NCBI GenBank assembly: GCA_002508495.1
Contig: DANA01000123.1
Coordinates: 1 to 6,578, forward strand
DNA from: Methanoregula sp. UBA276
GTDB lineage: Archaea; Halobacteriota; Methanomicrobia; Methanomicrobiales; Methanospirillaceae
Direction: 5' to 3'
DNA: 6,578 bases
Below, piece after piece: positions 5,727-6,578 of the stretch; the first letter of the stretch is position 1; each line of letters opens with the position of its first letter. Under the pieces are notes generated by a model. That model was not told the DNA's origin. It ran no database searches and saw only the letters and a program-made list of their open reading frames with translations. The translations under genes were made by a program, and so were the position numbers.

Positions 5727-6422
5727 TCAAAAGCCGAGGTACGCTTTCTGGATTTCCGGGTCGTGCAGGAGTTCTTTGGCTTTGCCTTCCCGCACAATCC
5801 GTCCATTCTCAAGAATATAGCCGCGGTGGCACATGGTGAGGGCATGGCGGACGTTCTGCTCAAGGAGCAGAACGGTCATCCCCTCCCGGCCCAGTTGCTC
5901 AAGGGAGCGGAAGACCTGTCCGACCAGAAGTGGCGACAGCCCGGTAGAAGGTTCATCGAGGATGAGAAGTTTTGGGCCGGACATCAGGGCGCGCCCGATG
6001 GCAAGCATCTGCTGCTCACCACCCGAGAGGGTCCCGGCCATCTGTCGTTCGCGTTCATGGAGAACAGGGAAGAGCTGGTAGATATGTTCAAGGTTTTTAT
6101 CAGCAGCGGCCGGGTCCGTGGCCCCGGAGAGGAGGTTCTCCACCACCGGCATTTTGGGAAAGATCTCACGTTTCTCCGGAACAAGGGCAAGTCCTTTCCG
6201 GAAGAGTTCATAGGTGTGCATGCCAAGGATGTCTTCTCCGCAGAAGGTTATCGAACCCCGGGCATTCCGGTTCAGGCCAACGAGCGTCTCGACGGTTGTT
6301 GTCTTGCCGGCACCGTTTGGGCCAATCAGGGTCACCAGTTCACCCTTGCCGACAGAAAAACTCAGGTCCCAGACAACCTGCAGGTTTGCATGGAATACAT
6401 CGAGATGGGAAACGGACAGCAT
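5727..6422 (-). CDS. livF: Branched-chain amino acid-type ABC transporter ATP-binding protein LivF
   Basis: This 231-residue cytoplasmic ATPase subunit has the usual LivF length. All nucleotide-binding motifs are intact: Walker A GPNGAGKTT (34-42), the LivF-type Q-loop region VPEKREIFPKM (81-91), ABC signature LSGGEQQ (132-138), Walker B LLILDEP (152-158), and D-loop STGLSP (159-164). The usual switch histidine position reads LLLEQN (185-190); Gln at this place is normal for LivF, whereas LivG carries EHD. The chain ends in QKAYLGF, the common LivF terminus. It begins at ATG 6420-6422, 18 bases after the livG stop on the same strand, with a modest GAGCTGA sequence upstream as the only ribosome-binding candidate. 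Together with LivG it should power the LivHM channel, although it lies on the opposite strand from livKHM. Confidence 0.94.
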   Translation of the reverse strand: MLSVSHLDVFHANLQVVWDLSFSVGKGELVTLIGPNGAGKTTTVETLVGLNRNARGSITFCGEDILGMHTYELFRKGLALVPEKREIFPKMPVVENLLSGATDPAAADKNLEHIYQLFPVLHERERQMAGTLSGGEQQMLAIGRALMSGPKLLILDEPSTGLSPLLVGQVFRSLEQLGREGMTVLLLEQNVRHALTMCHRGYILENGRIVREGKAKELLHDPEIQKAYLGF

Positions 6423-6440
6423 ACCAGTCAGCTCAATAGT

Positions 6441-6578
6441 TCAGAACGCGTGAAGATCCCCAAGATACGTGTCGATAACCTGCTGGTTGTTGATAACCGA
6501 ATGCGGGTTCCCGTCAGCAATCTTCTCGCCATGGTCAAGGACAACAATACGATTGGAGACTCCCATGATAACACTCAT
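6441..6578 (-). CDS. livG: Branched-chain amino acid-type ABC transporter ATP-binding protein LivG (3' end only)
   Basis: Only the last 45 residues are inside the window; the gene enters from the right edge. The visible part starts MSVIMGVSNRIVVLDHGEKI (the family usually has EHD just before it) and continues through ADGNP and VIDTYLG to a stop at 6441-6443. This is the characteristic LivG C-terminus: the segment after the switch histidine, the LDHG strand, and the AYLG-like tail. The Met at the window edge is internal, not the start. Walker A, the signature and Walker B lie outside the window and cannot be checked. It precedes livF by 18 bases in the same transcription unit. Confidence 0.88.
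   Translation of the reverse strand: MSVIMGVSNRIVVLDHGEKIADGNPHSVINNQQVIDTYLGDLHAF

Noticed and set aside
5102..5863. Long minus-strand frame (253 codons) opposite livM and the end of livF.
   Set aside because: It is a shadow of the real livM and livF coding frames, with charged low-complexity composition and no recognisable domain.

Overview
The window looks like a piece of a moderately GC-rich euryarchaeal chromosome, probably from a methanogen of the Methanomicrobiales (the Methanoregula/Methanosphaerula type). This rests on archaeal-style TATA boxes and GGTG/GGAG ribosome binding sites in front of genes, on short U-tracts rather than bacterial terminators at gene ends, and on a GerW-DUF2953 gene pair in an otherwise non-sporulating gene setting. 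No marker gene such as rRNA or mcr is present, so the lineage call is an inference.

Layout. Bases 1-332 carry no convincing gene but hold four successive inverted repeats, the last of which ends at the TATA box of the next gene. Bases 333-1657 form a compact three-gene plus-strand operon: a GerW/YtfJ-family protein, a membrane-anchored DUF2953 protein, and a 72-residue protein whose core can be aligned by eye to the GerW domain but lacks its glycine-rich loop. A minus-strand gene for a small NTF2-like (DUF4440-type) protein follows at 1704-2123, convergent with that operon. Bases 2124-2398 are a divergent promoter region with a TATA box and an operator-like palindrome in front of the transporter genes.

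The right half encodes a branched-chain amino acid-type (Liv/HAAT) ABC importer. The lipoprotein binding protein (livK) and the two permeases (livH, livM) lie on the plus strand at 2399-5644. The two ATPases lie on the opposite strand: livF (5727-6422) and the 3' end of livG (6441 to beyond the window edge) converge on livM. All five standard components are therefore present, but as two convergent transcription units. LivK would capture the ligand outside the membrane, LivH/LivM form the channel, and LivF/LivG power it. The true ligand (leucine/isoleucine/valine, another amino acid, or an amide/urea-like compound) cannot be read from the sequence.

The parts most worth a second look are the archaeal GerW-DUF2953-mini-GerW cassette, the run of stem-loops before it, the split Liv operon, and the palindrome at the predicted livK transcription start.
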